Assembly (NCBI GenBank): GCA_010015745.1
Contig: ML978254.1
Coordinates: forward strand, 54,072 to 118,071
From: Setomelanomma holmii
Lineage: Eukaryota > Ascomycota > Dothideomycetes > Pleosporales > Phaeosphaeriaceae
DNA: 64,000 bases
Direction of reading: 5' to 3'
Shown: positions 1 through 10,964 of the stretch, in pieces
Position numbering within the stretch: position 1 is the stretch's first letter
Layout of the letters: the number at the start of each line of letters is the position of its first letter
Made by a program: the position numbers and the translations under genes
Notes under the pieces: model-generated
The model's input: the letters and a program-made list of their open reading frames with translations, nothing else
The model's database searches: none
What the model was told of the DNA's origin: nothing

Positions 1-247
1 GAGGTTCATGTGTGACAGGGCCTGGGTTGGCACCGCAGGCAGGGCGCGGGCGCTGTTCTCGGCGGACACGGGGAGCTGGGAGATGATGGTATCATGTTGC
101 GCCGAGCTGATCATGTTGGCTTCAACGAGGAATTGGAGGTTCTGCACCGCGGTCAGGAGAATGCATAGGAAGTGTTTGGGGAGGACGCACGTTCTTGATG
201 TCCCCAAGGGACCGGTTCACCATGGCATTCTTGAAGCTGTCGGTCAT
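1..247 (-). CDS. SH3-domain adaptor of the LSB1/PIN3 type, 5' part only
   Basis: Exon 1 is 191-247 and encodes MTDSFKNAMVNRSLGDIKN. Exon 2 runs from 141 to the window edge in frame. The intron at 142-190 (49 nt) begins GTGCGT, has a CTGAC branch site and ends GCAG. Spliced, the protein reads SLGDIKN-NLQFLVEANMISS, which resembles the conserved N-terminus of fungal LSB1/PIN3-like proteins, where a short helical head precedes a single SH3 domain that binds Las17/WASP. The SH3 domain itself would lie beyond the left edge, so the family call rests on about 66 residues. In yeast these proteins act at cortical actin patches; that role is inferred here from the family only. Confidence 0.6.
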
Positions 248-656
248 GTTGAGTTGTGATGCTCCAGATATATTAGCAAATTATGATGCCATAATTGCGC
301 GACACATGGACGTACTGCAGCTTCGAGAAGACGTGTTTGTTTGGCGAGAAAAGTGAGGTGAGGTGAGGTGTGGCAGTGTGGTGGAGGTGATCTGACCGCG
401 GCGTGCGGGAGAGGTTTAGGCTCACGCTACGGCAAGGCTGTGCCGCATCAATCAGGGTTGGAGGCTGTGCACGTATTGGCCGGGCAACCACGTAACCTCT
501 GTAACCTCACATGCTGAGAACCACCGGAATCATATCTATCGTTATCGTTGCACAGCGCTGTGGCTGCGAGTACGGAAGCCATGCCATTCGATCCTCTGCA
601 TACGAGTAGGAGGGTAATATGCCCTGTGCGAACGCATTCCCTTCAGCGCTCTCCCA
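248..656. other. Intergenic, divergent/terminal spacer
   Basis: About 400 bp between the edge gene and the 3' end of the SDR gene. It contains a short tandem GAGGT/GAGGTGA run near 355-372 and no convincing coding frame. Confidence 0.5.
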
Positions 657-1439
657 CTACTTCATGTTCACCATGAACCCTTTGAACATCTCCTGTCTCT
701 TGTTCTCGAACGCATCAAAGGCTTTACCCACAAACCCCACCGGGATCTGCTCCTCGCCTTGGGTCAGTCCGGCCCATGCCGCATCGGTAAATTCCTCGAG
801 TGGCATGCCGATGCTGCCTCCGTTCTTGATGTCCGGCTGGTGCTTGGCATCATGCAGCTCTGTCTGCACAGCTGGTGGAAATATCTCGATGACGTTGATG
901 CTGCCAGGCCCGGCCCGTAGTTGCTCACGGAGCACTAGTATCATGTGGTGCAAAGCAGCTTTCGAGGCGCAGTAATTCGGGCATCGTGGCAGCGGCAGCA
1001 ATGCCAGCCCAGACGTCGTGTATATCAGGCTCGTTTCCTTGTCTTGCTTCTGGAGGAAGGTGATGAATGCCGTCGTGAGATGCACATAGGAGAGGTAGTT
1101 GGTCTTGAATTCCAGCTCGAGGACGCTCAAATCCACGGTTTCTGGCTTGGAGAAGTCAAATCCTCGTTGAATGCCGGCATTGAGGAAGACAGAATCAAGA
1201 TCGGGGTGCTTGCTCGTAACCTGCTTGACGAACTTGGGGATCTCATCGAGATTGCTGATGTCAAAGATGATCGAGTCGACCTTGTCGCTGCCGTGCTTCT
1301 GTTCAAATTCGTCGAGCTTTTCCTGTCTCCTGCCAACGATCACAACATGCCTGCCATCTTGAACCATCTTCTCTGCGAGTGCCCAGCCAATACCGGACGT
1401 GGCGCCCACAACTAGAACTTTGTTGTACTTGAAAGACAT
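657..1439 (-). CDS. Short-chain dehydrogenase/reductase (SDR), DltE-like
   Basis: Single-exon protein of 260 aa. It has the classical SDR signatures: the Rossmann motif GATSGIG at residues 12-18, a FLNAG segment near 85-89, catalytic Ser about 143 (TTSG), and the YxxxK pair Tyr156/Lys160 in NYCASK. These support an NAD(P)H-dependent oxidoreductase of cytosolic type, since there is no signal peptide or membrane span. The start was set at 1439 because MSFKYNKVLVVGATSG puts the cofactor motif at the usual distance from the N-terminus; the frame stays open to 1583 but that extension looks like leader sequence. The substrate cannot be read from sequence. No partner genes suggest a pathway. Confidence 0.88.
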   Translation of the reverse strand: MSFKYNKVLVVGATSGIGWALAEKMVQDGRHVVIVGRRQEKLDEFEQKHGSDKVDSIIFDISNLDEIPKFVKQVTSKHPDLDSVFLNAGIQRGFDFSKPETVDLSVLELEFKTNYLSYVHLTTAFITFLQKQDKETSLIYTTSGLALLPLPRCPNYCASKAALHHMILVLREQLRAGPGSINVIEIFPPAVQTELHDAKHQPDIKNGGSIGMPLEEFTDAAWAGLTQGEEQIPVGFVGKAFDAFENKRQEMFKGFMVNMK

Positions 1440-4307
1440 TGCAGATGGATTGAGGTGTCTTGTGTGAAGCTGCACACGCGAAAGAGGTCGAGAATTCATT
1501 CTTCGATACTTGCCGGCAGTACCGGACATAGCAGCATCATGACGCTTGTATCGATAGCCGTTGACGGCATTGAACGCGACCAATGCGAGATTGCCAGGGT
1601 GCCCCGCCTTCTCGGCATTTCGATCGGGTGAAATACATCAGGTCGCAGTCAGTCAAAGGAACAGCCCTTTCTTGTTCAAGATTCAGGGCTCGGAAATGTC
1701 GCGTTCGAGGGTGCTTTGAAGCTTGTGGGATGTCGTATCAGAAAGACCTACAACTAGTCCGTGCACACTCGCCCTTTCCTTTCCAGCTTCCATCCTGCCC
1801 TCACTCCTCTCGCAGCGTCATCCACGTCAGCATTGATCACAATCTCCCCACTTCACCTCTACTTGTCTCCTCGAGTGTACAGTACTGACCTCATGCTGCA
1901 GCACGCACACATGAACATCACTGTGCCCCTTGCGCCTCCTAGGGGCTGATCTACAGGGGCTGAGATCTGTCAGTCGCGACTCTCTATTACGATCATGCAG
2001 TCACTCCACAAACCTCAGTTCAGTTCGGGAATGACTTGAAGCGAGGTCCTTTCGCGTCGCCTCTACAATACTGCCTGCACGCAGACACCATGCAAGCAGC
2101 TCTGTGCGACGCGGCGAAGGTTAGCAAGAGCTCAAGTTGGGACGCCTTTGGAGTTAGGCATGCCAGTTGGCTAGCACTGAGCTAGCTCACCCGAAACCAT
2201 ACAGACCTCTAGTCGATACTCGTCTCGTCAGAACAACTTGGGCGCTTGGGCCAAGCGTGGCCATGGTCCTACGAGCATGTGCTTCGTCATGAACTGGCGT
2301 TGCACTGTGGTAGGCTAGCCTGATCGAGCTGTATGCAGATCCGGGCCGATCATGTAAAGAAGACTGCCACTAGGTGGTACCGTGGTCAAAAGCCGGAGAA
2401 CCTTCTTGCCTCACTTCCGCCATCGAATCGTTCCGAAGTACTGTCTACCTCGTAGAAAGCTCATGCTTCGTGTGAATCAAGGCCCAGAAAACACCATACG
2501 CATCTGCCTTGCAAAGCCTACTTGCCTGGCGGTTGTGTTGTGCCTGTCGATTTCACTCAGCAGGGCCGTACTGGTGTATCCTTAGCCTGACGAGTTAGGG
2601 AGCCTCAACCATAGCTTCAATACCGACTCGCCCAGGAATTCGCCGATATCTTCGAACGTTTACGATAGTCAGCTTGGAGATCCCTTGGTCAACTTTGATC
2701 ACAGTGTGAAATTTCTTGACTCCGCGTGACACGCGGGTGACACGCGGTCTGGCTTTAGCTGCTACTGACCAGCACGCCATGTTGATGTCGACTTTATCTT
2801 GCTCTCATGAAGAAACATCGCAACTGATTGCACGCTGCCTCAACGCTGTCTTCGAAAGCTCGTCCATCGTTGCCTTGACAATGGCGACAAGCATGGGAAC
2901 GGTCCCAATACAACTACAGGAGACAGTGTGTGAGCTAAATGCCAGTGGTGTTGCAGCAAATGTACCATCAGTATCGAATTATCGCATTATCGAAGTCGAT
3001 TACCTCACAAGCTCTAGCGTGCAGGGCATGCAGCTCGCTGAGCCCACGCAAGAGGACGATCGGTACGTTCCGGGCACGCGTGCTAAGAACCGTCAAAGGC
3101 ATCAAGTGGCGAAGATCAACTATCCGGTTCATGCACGGGTCGCACACTGCCAGAGTACACGATGTGCCCGCACAAAAGCAAAATGTCGCACAGCACCGTG
3201 GAGCGGCAAATGGCCATTGGCGCTAAAGCTCCAGACATTGGGGTAACGCTCACCCATCAGCCTCAGCAGCAATTCCCAACTGGTCCTCCGGCTCATCGTT
3301 CCCGATCGAAAAGTCTCGGCAATATTGCCGTCATGAACAAGGCGACCACAACGTCCACCTATGAGACAAGTCCGCAGCTTAAGCCGTGGTTGCAATCATC
3401 AATCGACTCACGTCTTCGAGCCCGTCCTGTCCCATTGTCAGAATGAGGGCGGTCAATTGGAGAACGGCCTGCCGAGCAGATCTCAGTGTGAAATGCTGTG
3501 AGTGCTGAGCACAATCGCTGGAACTGGACTATACAGTACGGCCAAGGTCCGCTTCACCCATTGCACGGCCATCTTTGAACCCGGATCAGCGATAACAACG
3601 GCGAGACATGGTTCTCAGTTGAAGCTTGACTGGAGAAAATTCTTTTAAAGGTGGGATCTGAGGCTCTGATGCGAAGGTGAACGAGGCATCTTCCACTCCC
3701 AAGGTACTGTACCTTCTTCACGACTGTGCACGTAGGATCGACTGATCTCTCCTCTCTCGCCGGGTCGATGCCGATGTTGCTACAACGCGTGGGAACAGTG
3801 CGCGTACGGTGGATGCGACGATAGGATGTGATCGCCGGTCATTGTTATGAGGATCGGCAATGCTTCTGCTGATGTTCAGGGCAGCAGCCCGAAACTCGCG
3901 GCTAGTTCCCAAGCTTTCTCAGCCACCCGACAGGGGACTAGCCTGTTCGGCTTGACAAGTTCGATGACGCTAGTCTTTCAAGTGTCTGGCATCACAGCCC
4001 GTCCCGTGTCAATGCCACTTGACCAGGACAGCTGCTTGTCAAGTTAAACTTTATCGAGAGCAAATGGCGGCCCATTTGCCCGACATCGTGGACTTGCGAT
4101 CATGACGATCCCAACACGAACATGGGGAAGATCTTCGATGAATCCTTCCCGTCGATATCTTGGCTTTCTCCAGTCGCCAGGTACCACATTCATGATCTCC
4201 CTCCCAGTCTCTCCTCAGTATAAGGGCAGCTGAAGACCGGGGGGAAAATACTGTCCAGCCTCGTTTTTTAAGCCTACTCCTCACCAACCTTCGACAGTCT
4301 TTTTGCA
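1440..4307. other. Long gene-poor spacer
   Basis: About 2.9 kb with no frame I can recognise as a gene. The longest open frame (2716-3246, plus strand, 176 codons) has no family resemblance and no supporting splice structure. At about 2724-2747 the 11-mer GTGACACGCGG occurs twice in direct tandem. The last few hundred bases before 4308 should hold the promoter of the 7TM-RGS gene. Confidence 0.5.
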
Positions 4308-6188
4308 ATGGCTCAGTTGGTATTGGACGGTGTAGGATGGACCTACATGGTCATCTTCATTGTTTGGAACCTCGTACTCGCGGCTGGCATGACCTTCCTT
4401 TGGACTTCTCGACAACTACCTTCCCTCCGCATGCGACGAATCCCGCTGGTTCTTGCCGGTGTCTTCTCGCTTCATGTCTACGCAGCACTATGCATAATCG
4501 CGTACCCGGTCGGGCAATTCTTCTCCTGCACGGTTGAGTTCTGGGTCATGAGCCTATGGCTGCCTATTGGCATCGCTCTCTTCCATGCAGCGAACAGCCA
4601 GTTTCTGCATCTGGCTAGCCGCCAGAAGCAGTTTGCGCACATGAGCTCGCTGAAAGACCACAAGTCTATTGACGAGGAGAAAGCCGAAGCCATCGCAAAC
4701 AGCCGCTGGCGGCGGATCTTCGCCGGAGTCGAGCGCGCCGACAACATCGACCGCACCTTGGTCTTCATCGGATTGGGCATGATTGTAGAGGTAAGCTCAC
4801 TGGCTTCCCTTGTACGCTGCGGTGGCTAACAGAGCTAGTTGGTGCTCACAATCTTCGTGTTCTTCAGCTCAAAGAAGTTCCATCCTGGCTACGGTCTTTT
4901 CGACTACACTGTAAAGGGTACCGGCATGGAAGTGCGAAAGAACTGCTCCAAAGGCTGGGAATGGTGGCTCTCGATCGTGTGGCAATTCTTCTGGGCTTGG
5001 ATTTACGCGCCGTACCTTCTTTGGAAGTCTCGCGGCGTAAGAGATGTTCACGGATGGAGGACGCAGACCATTTGTTGCTGTCTTGCCGGGTATGACTCCA
5101 CTTTCGTCTGCGTTGCTTGTAATACTGACTTATCTAGACTCCCGGCTTCTCCTCTCTGGCTTGCCGGAATGTATGCTCCTCCATTCGCGCCAATCAACAA
5201 GCACTTGCCACCATCGGCATGGTTCTCCGTGTGCATTTTCTTCATGGAAGTCTTCATGATTGGCTTCCCTATTCTCGACGTTATTCGAGGCAACAACCTT
5301 CGTCAAGAAACGCTCGAGGCGATCGCGAACTGGGAGAAACGTCTAGCTGCGAACGGTCTGGATGGTGGCGATGGCTCGCTCAAAAGCCCCAGTGGTTACT
5401 CGTATGCTACGACGCTCAAGTCCACCGGCAACTACACCGTCAACAGTAAGACCTCTTTTGAGAGCAACAAGTCTGACATGCTCACCATGACTGCACTCGA
5501 GAACGCCTTGCGCACAAACGCTATTCCGCTTCTGCAATTCGCCGCATTGAAGGACTTTTCGGGTGAGAACGTTAGCTTCCTCACGCATGTCGCAGATTGG
5601 CGCCGCTACTGGTTCTCTCCTAAAGCCTCTACTGCAGAACATCGCCACAAGCAGTTCGTCGCCGCGGTCCGTATCTACGCTCATTTCATCTCGCTCGAAT
5701 TCTCCGAATTCCCAATCAACATTTCCTCCAAGGAGATGAAGCGCCTCCACAACGTGTTTGAAAGTGCAGCTGTGTTGCTCAACCGCAGCAAGCGTGGCTC
5801 CGTGGCATCGGCGGCCTCCAATGATGCGACGCCTTTCGACAATGTCAAACCTGACGACGTACCTGACTCGCCCCTCGACTGTCAGAAATCTTTCAATTCG
5901 ACCACTGAATTGAAGGCATCAGTGAATCTCGATGCACTTGGTCGTGCGAACCTCCGCGCCGTATCTTGCATGCGAGAGCTGTACGATGACGTGCTTGCAG
6001 ACATCGAGATCCCCGAGGCTTTTAACGAAATGGTCTTCGATCCTGCTGAGCGCGAGATCAAGTATCTTGTGCTCACCAACACCTGGCCAAAGTTTGTCAA
6101 CGTTGGCCGTGCCAACAGCCAGATGAGCAGGGACATTGACGAGGAGAGGGGCAACCTCTGGATGAAGAAGATTCTGTGCTCTTCCTAA
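4308..6188 (+). CDS. Seven-transmembrane protein with C-terminal RGS domain
   Basis: Exons 4308-4790, 4839-5089 and 5138-6188 give 594 aa. Both introns are exactly 48 nt (GTAAGC...GCTAG with GCTAAC branch; GTATGA...TCTAG with CTGAC branch). The second is a multiple of three without a stop, so an unspliced reading would add 16 wrong residues. The N-terminal half has about seven hydrophobic segments (residues about 10-30, 45-70, 78-96, 150-172, 198-222, 232-250, 265-287). The C-terminal half carries an RGS domain split by a low-complexity insert: it starts near ENALRTNAIPLLQF and ends near FNEMVFDPAEREI. RGS domains accelerate GTP hydrolysis on G-alpha subunits. The architecture matches fungal 7TM-RGS receptors of the GprK type, acting at the plasma membrane. 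The ligand is unknown. Confidence 0.85.
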
Positions 6189-7041
6189 GTTTTATAATCG
6201 TAATTGATACCCTCGACCTCTAGGTCTTTTACGTCTACGTCGCCGCGGTCTTCTCTTTCCGAGTCTACTATGACTCCCGCGGGCAGGCATACTTGCATGC
6301 TTCTTCACGATCTAACGGCTCGAGTATGCCACATGTGTCCTACAGAGCACCTTTTGACTCTGGGACCTAACCTACAAAATGTAATACACATATCTTTATA
6401 CCTGTCTCCAAGGCCTTGCTCGTACTTGCCAAACTTACCAAGCCGTGTACAACCGCGCCTTCCTCCGCCGTAAACGGCACTGCAGAGCCTCCTTCCACCG
6501 AGCCCATCTTCCGATAGTAAACGGCAACAACAGCTACGCTGCCAATCAAGGTGATAGCGTTGAGGCAGACCGGACCTGCAACAATATTGAACTTTTGTAA
6601 ATGCTTACAATCATTGTGGTTGTGTGCGTGGCGATCAACAAGACTTCGCAGCGAAGTAAAGCCGTGATAGCGCTCAGCATTGAGCACGAGTAAACTCGAT
6701 GGCAAGTTGTGCACTGAATGTCGTGTACAGTGAATGTATGCGATAGACGAAGATCGCGATTATGCTCTCATTGACGATCGTTGTAAAGGTTGTTTTGCCC
6801 ATTAAAACCTCGTAACCAGGGCCCAGGGGGACATCTTCTCTAGCCACATCATCTAGAGACTCCACGTATGTTTCCGATGCCGGCATTGCAAGATAGCATC
6901 GACGTATGCGCTTCAATGAGGCCGCAAAGGGTGGAGTACGATAAGGCGTACCTTCCTGATTAAGTCTAGCTCATACATGACGACTTATCCCCGCCCAACA
7001 CCCGCAGCTTCGCAGCCTTCATCCCAAGAACAACAAGCACC
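6189..7041. other. Intergenic, possible degraded small membrane-protein gene
   Basis: Two weak minus-strand frames lie at 6367-6714 and 6674-6916. One holds a hydrophobic stretch (LNAITLIGSVAVVAVYY) followed by a GTAAGT donor, so a small multi-exon gene is possible. I could not assemble a consistent model and do not call one. The right end should hold the promoter of the M20 peptidase. Confidence 0.3.
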
Positions 7042-8796
7042 ATGGCAGCCAAGAATTGGGGCGTGCAGATACCCGTGCTTGTCGAAAAGCCAAGCAACCG
7101 CGTCGGACAGCTTACTTTCGTTAAGCTTGGGCTCTTCGTTGTTGCTTTCTGGTTATTGCTCCGCCGTCACACAACCGAGCTATCGACACCATGGGATCGC
7201 AGACCAGGTCCGACAGTATCATCACCAAGATGTCCTCAAGTCTCGCCGCTGAAGTCATCACACCAAACCAAAGAGCTAGAGGAGACGCAAGCATATCTCG
7301 AGTCCGTCGCATTTCGAGAGCTCGCAGTTCAGCGTCTTTCAGGTGCGGTCAAGATTTCTACGCAGAGCTACGATGATATGGGTGATATCGGCGCGGACCC
7401 GCGATGGGATATCTTCTATGAATTTTCCGACTATCTTTCCAAGACGTTCCCGCTAGTGCATGCGACTTTGCAATTGGACAAAGTTAACGAGCACGGACTG
7501 CTGTACACCTGGAAAGGCAGTGACGAGAGTCGGAAGCCCAACTTGCTCATGGCACATCAAGATGTCGTTCCTGTGCCGGACAGTACTGTCAAGAGTTGGA
7601 CCCACCCTCCTTTCTCGGGACACTTTGATGGCAAATTTGTCTGGGGCCGTGGCTCGAGCGATTGCAAGAATCAACTCATTGCAATTCTGTCGGCCGTGGA
7701 GGCACTGCTGTCAGCGAACTTTACGCCAAAGAGGACGCTCCTTGTCTCGCTTGGCTTTGATGAGGAGATCTCCGGCCAGGAAGGCGCGGGACACTTGTCG
7801 CAATATCTGCTCAAGACATACGGACATGATTCCATTGCAGCAATCGTTGATGAGGGTGCGGTCAACGTCGAAAGCTGGGGCGCTAATTTTGCGCTTCCTG
7901 GAGTCGCAGAGAAGGGTTATGTGGACGTTGAGATTGTGGTCCGCATGCCTGGTGGTCACTCATCCATCCCACCGAAGCACAACGGCATCGGCGTCGCAAG
8001 CGAGCTCATCACGCTGATCGAGGCCAACCCATACGAGCCCCATCTGTATGACGAGAACCCGTACCTGGAGCTCTTGCATTGCGGCGCTGAACATGCGCCC
8101 AAGTTCCCTACCAAGCTTGATAAGCTCCTTGATAAGCATGCCTCAGAGCAGAAGACTTGCCCCAAGAAGTCCAAGAAGGATCACCTAGCTATCGAGGCTG
8201 CCAAGGCTGGCCCCGAGATCAAGTACCTTTTCACTAGCTCTGTGGCTGTAGACATCATCCATGGAGGTGTGAAGACCAATGCTTTGCCCGAGCGCACGCA
8301 GATTACTGTCAACCATCGCATCAATGTTGGATCCAGCTCCTCAGTCATCAAAGAGCATATTGCGTCTCTCGCTGCGCAAATTGCCAAGAAGTACGATCTG
8401 GCGCTCCATGCTTTCAATGGCACAGAGACACCCTCCAGCGTTACCCTGTCGCACGGCTCGACCCTTCTTGAGCCTGCGCCGGTGACACCAACGAGCTTAC
8501 ATCCATCGTCCAACAAGACTCGCGTCACGCCGTTCAATGTGCTCTCAGGCACCACGCGCGCACTATACGGTACCGACCTGCTTGTCAGTCCTGGCATTAT
8601 GACGGGCAACACTGATACGCGTTACTACTGGAACTTGAGCGAGAACATTTTCCGATACGGACCGGGTTGGGACAGGGACCAAAATGGACTGGGCAATATC
8701 CATACTGTGGATGAGAAGATGGGTCTCACGGCGCATGTGGACGCGACAAGGTGGATGTGGAGTTGGATCAGAAATCTGGATGAGGCCGAGTTGTAG
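7042..8796 (+). CDS. M20 family carboxypeptidase, Gly-Xaa carboxypeptidase (CPS1) type
   Basis: Single exon, 584 aa. A short basic N-terminus is followed by one membrane anchor (about residues 26-41), as in yeast vacuolar carboxypeptidase S, which is delivered as a type II membrane precursor. Zinc-site motifs of the M20 family are present in order: His172 in AHQDVVPV, bridging Asp207 in GRGSSDCKN, catalytic Glu241/metal Glu242 in FDEEISG, Asp270 in IVDEG, and a C-terminal His in GNIHTVDE. The dimerisation insert follows AEKGYVDVEI. Length is typical for the family (about 570-590 aa). The predicted role is release of C-terminal residues from small peptides in the vacuole for nitrogen supply; the location is inferred from the family. 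Confidence 0.9.
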   Translation: MAAKNWGVQIPVLVEKPSNRVGQLTFVKLGLFVVAFWLLLRRHTTELSTPWDRRPGPTVSSPRCPQVSPLKSSHQTKELEETQAYLESVAFRELAVQRLSGAVKISTQSYDDMGDIGADPRWDIFYEFSDYLSKTFPLVHATLQLDKVNEHGLLYTWKGSDESRKPNLLMAHQDVVPVPDSTVKSWTHPPFSGHFDGKFVWGRGSSDCKNQLIAILSAVEALLSANFTPKRTLLVSLGFDEEISGQEGAGHLSQYLLKTYGHDSIAAIVDEGAVNVESWGANFALPGVAEKGYVDVEIVVRMPGGHSSIPPKHNGIGVASELITLIEANPYEPHLYDENPYLELLHCGAEHAPKFPTKLDKLLDKHASEQKTCPKKSKKDHLAIEAAKAGPEIKYLFTSSVAVDIIHGGVKTNALPERTQITVNHRINVGSSSSVIKEHIASLAAQIAKKYDLALHAFNGTETPSSVTLSHGSTLLEPAPVTPTSLHPSSNKTRVTPFNVLSGTTRALYGTDLLVSPGIMTGNTDTRYYWNLSENIFRYGPGWDRDQNGLGNIHTVDEKMGLTAHVDATRWMWSWIRNLDEAEL

Positions 8797-9448
8797 GGAT
8801 CTCTGGAAAGAAGGTGGAGGTGCTGTAAGAAGTGAAGATTTGCCAATGTGCAGTCAGTAGAGGTAAATTCACATAGAATGGGCTGAAGGATCACATGTCT
8901 TATTGAACCCAAAGTGTACTATCCAAACATATCATGTAGCCTGCATGCGACCGCAGGCGCTATAGCCCGTTCTTGATGCAGATCGAAGGCCGCGACATTC
9001 CTTCTCCAATCGCTGTTCTCAGAGTCGCACCAGCTCCATGAGCTTTGACTCCCGTTGTCTTGAAGGCATACAGGACTCCAACCTCGATCCGTGTCTGATC
9101 TGCCCGCGGCATTCCAGACACAGCAGATGCAGGTCGAGGGCAGCCAGCAGCCTTCGTCACTCTTACCTTGCACTGATGCGCGGCTCACGCATTTCCAGCA
9201 GTCGCGACGCAGCACTCACCTACGCCACCACTATCTGAAGAACCTATGAGTCGTCCACATGCTTCACCCATGGTGAAGTGCGTCGAGCTAGGCCTCTCCA
9301 ACACTCGCTTCCAGCGGCGCGGCCACCGGACGATCGGTACCACGCCGACTGAAGTAGTTGCTTCACAAGGCTACCCCTGCTGAGCTCATCCGTGTTCTCT
9401 CGCTCAGCCATCGCTCGACCCTGCCGAGCGACAGCTTGACGGTGCACT
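8797..9448. other. Intergenic
   Basis: About 650 bp between the convergent 3' ends of the peptidase and the next minus-strand gene. Short open frames here have no recognisable content. Confidence 0.5.
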
Positions 9449-9932
9449 TCAGATGTACATGTTTCGCCACTCCTCCGTCTTCACCTCGACCGCCTCGGCC
9501 GGGGCTTTAGACGGTGGAGTAGCCTGCTGCTCCTGCTCAGAGGTGCTTGCATTTGCAGCCGCGAGGGCCTCTACGTGCAAACGCTGCGCAATCTTCTGTG
9601 GGTCAATCATTCCGCCATAGTAGTCGTACAGGTGCCTCCGCCTGAAGCTGGAACAGTATCTACATACTATGCCATACTTCTCTGTCTTGAGCTTGCGATC
9701 CGCTTTGGACCTGTCAAGCCACGCAGGCCGGATCGACTCTTATTCGTATAGAGCCTTGAGCTCGCGGTACCTCTGGTACAGCAAGAACGCTTCCCTTTCC
9801 GGCATCTCTACCGGCGCGCCTGCGGTATGTCAGACAATATCGCGCCCGCTGCTCTTTATACATACCAAGCTCCGGGACACTCAGCTCTTTTCGCTCCTCC
9901 GTTTCTTGCTTTGCTCGATTGTCGTTAGTCAT
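9449..9932 (-). pseudogene. Small unknown protein gene with an in-frame TAA at codon 49
   Basis: Exon 1 is 9866-9932 and exon 2 is 9449-9819. The intron (9820-9865, 46 nt) has GTATGT, a CTGAC branch and a CGCAG end. Spliced, the frame runs 146 codons with a single interruption, TAA at 9740-9742 (codon 49); the same frame then stays open for 96 codons to a TGA. Both sides look coding: before the stop APVEMPEREAFLLYQRYREL, after it a Lys/Arg-rich stretch, a CRYC pair (Cys-x2-Cys) and LYDYYGGMIDPQKIAQRL. I do not recognise the family. The TAA could be a nonsense change (CAA to TAA fits a C-to-T change at CpA), a base-call error, or part of an unrecognised 60-nt intron (GTACCG...TGACAG) that would also keep the frame. 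Without a fix the product would be 48 aa. Confidence 0.55.
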
Positions 9933-10190
9933 GGTAAGTTCTTGTGGTTGTGTGGTAAGGGAAAGAAAATAGCAGTTGCGAGCTTTTACGAACTCGAATG
10001 AGCGTCTGTGCGCCAATGTTTATATCACGTCACTGCTCTCCTTCACCTGCACGAACACAAGAAATCAGTTAAATTAAAGTGCAATGACTCGGTGAGTCAA
10101 GTATATTCATAGCTGTTATTGCAGAGTCAGCTTCGCGAAACACTCCCCGGTTGGGAAATTGAACGACTTACATTGATTGTAGGAAAGCAT

Positions 10191-10949
10191 CTACTTCGTT
10201 GCAACAACCTTCGAGTCAGTGACTGTCTCGGTCTTGACCTCGCCAATTAGGTTAGGCGGGTTCTTACGGAACCACCCATGCTCCCACTCCCAGGATTCGG
10301 CTGCGTTCATGGTGACGACGTTGGGCTTGATGTCCATCGCCTTGACGCGCTCCTCAATCTCGTCTGCATGCCACTGTGTCCAGCGTAGCATATTTTCGGT
10401 CATGACGCTACCGTCACAGTAGTGCCATCTGATCTTCATCTTGCGACCAAGGTCCAGCTCCATCTCATCCATAGCTTGCTGCCAAAGGGCATAGAACTCG
10501 CGCGAGTGGCCTTCGCATTCATCGTGGGCAAGCTCATGGCACATGATAGAGAGTAACATATCCGGAGGTAGGAACTCATCAGGTTTCTTGGGGTTACGGA
10601 GCTTGATACGAATCGCTTCGGTAACATATGTACAGCCGAGCACGTACGTCTGGTTGGTACCATGTTTAGGACTATCGACTGGTAGTTCCCGCAGATAGGT
10701 GACATTGAGCTTCCGGCGCTCCATGTACGGTTGACAGATGAGTGCGAGGGTTCGGAGCAATTTCTTAGCAACTTCGTTGTTTGGAAAGTCGGCAAAGGTC
10801 ATGTGGATGCGGAAAGATCCTTCCCGTTTCGCTTGGAGCGCAATTTCTTGACCTCGTCCAAACACACTTGGTGGGGGCTTTGTCGGGTCGAGGTTTATCG
10901 GAGCGCATGTTCTTTTCTGTGTACAATTCTTGCACGGCTTTTCCCGCAT
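10191..10949 (-). CDS. WLM-domain (Wss1/SprT-like) zinc metalloprotease
   Basis: The frame carries a WLM metalloprotease domain with the zinc-binding, catalytic motif HELAHDECEGH (HExxH plus a downstream His), preceded by LLSIMC and followed by SREFYALWQQAMDEMEL. Wss1/SPRTN-like proteases cleave DNA-protein crosslinks in the nucleus; smaller WLM proteins of filamentous fungi are poorly characterised. The first in-frame ATG is at 10949 (252 aa). However, a second frame immediately upstream (ATG at 11004, MNPQVSSVKNEKSIVQERYAG...) also looks coding and would run smoothly into PSVFGRGQEIALQ if one base were removed near 10869-10877. The true N-terminus is therefore probably about 270 aa and disrupted, or the sequence has one extra base. 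Confidence 0.7.
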   Translation of the reverse strand: MREKPCKNCTQKRTCAPINLDPTKPPPSVFGRGQEIALQAKREGSFRIHMTFADFPNNEVAKKLLRTLALICQPYMERRKLNVTYLRELPVDSPKHGTNQTYVLGCTYVTEAIRIKLRNPKKPDEFLPPDMLLSIMCHELAHDECEGHSREFYALWQQAMDEMELDLGRKMKIRWHYCDGSVMTENMLRWTQWHADEIEERVKAMDIKPNVVTMNAAESWEWEHGWFRKNPPNLIGEVKTETVTDSKVVATK

Positions 10950-10964
10950 ACCGTTCTTGGACAA

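Noticed and set aside
2716..3246. 176-codon open frame in the long spacer
   Set aside because: No recognisable motif, no splice support, and the surrounding 2.9 kb shows overlapping chance frames on both strands.
6367..6916. Minus-strand frames with a hydrophobic segment and a GTAAGT donor
   Set aside because: I could not join the pieces into one model with a start and stop; kept only as a remark in the intergenic entry.
9714..9932. Unspliced reading through the intron of the small gene at 9.4-9.9 kb
   Set aside because: The 46-nt segment has a clear donor, branch site and acceptor, and removing it opens a much longer frame.
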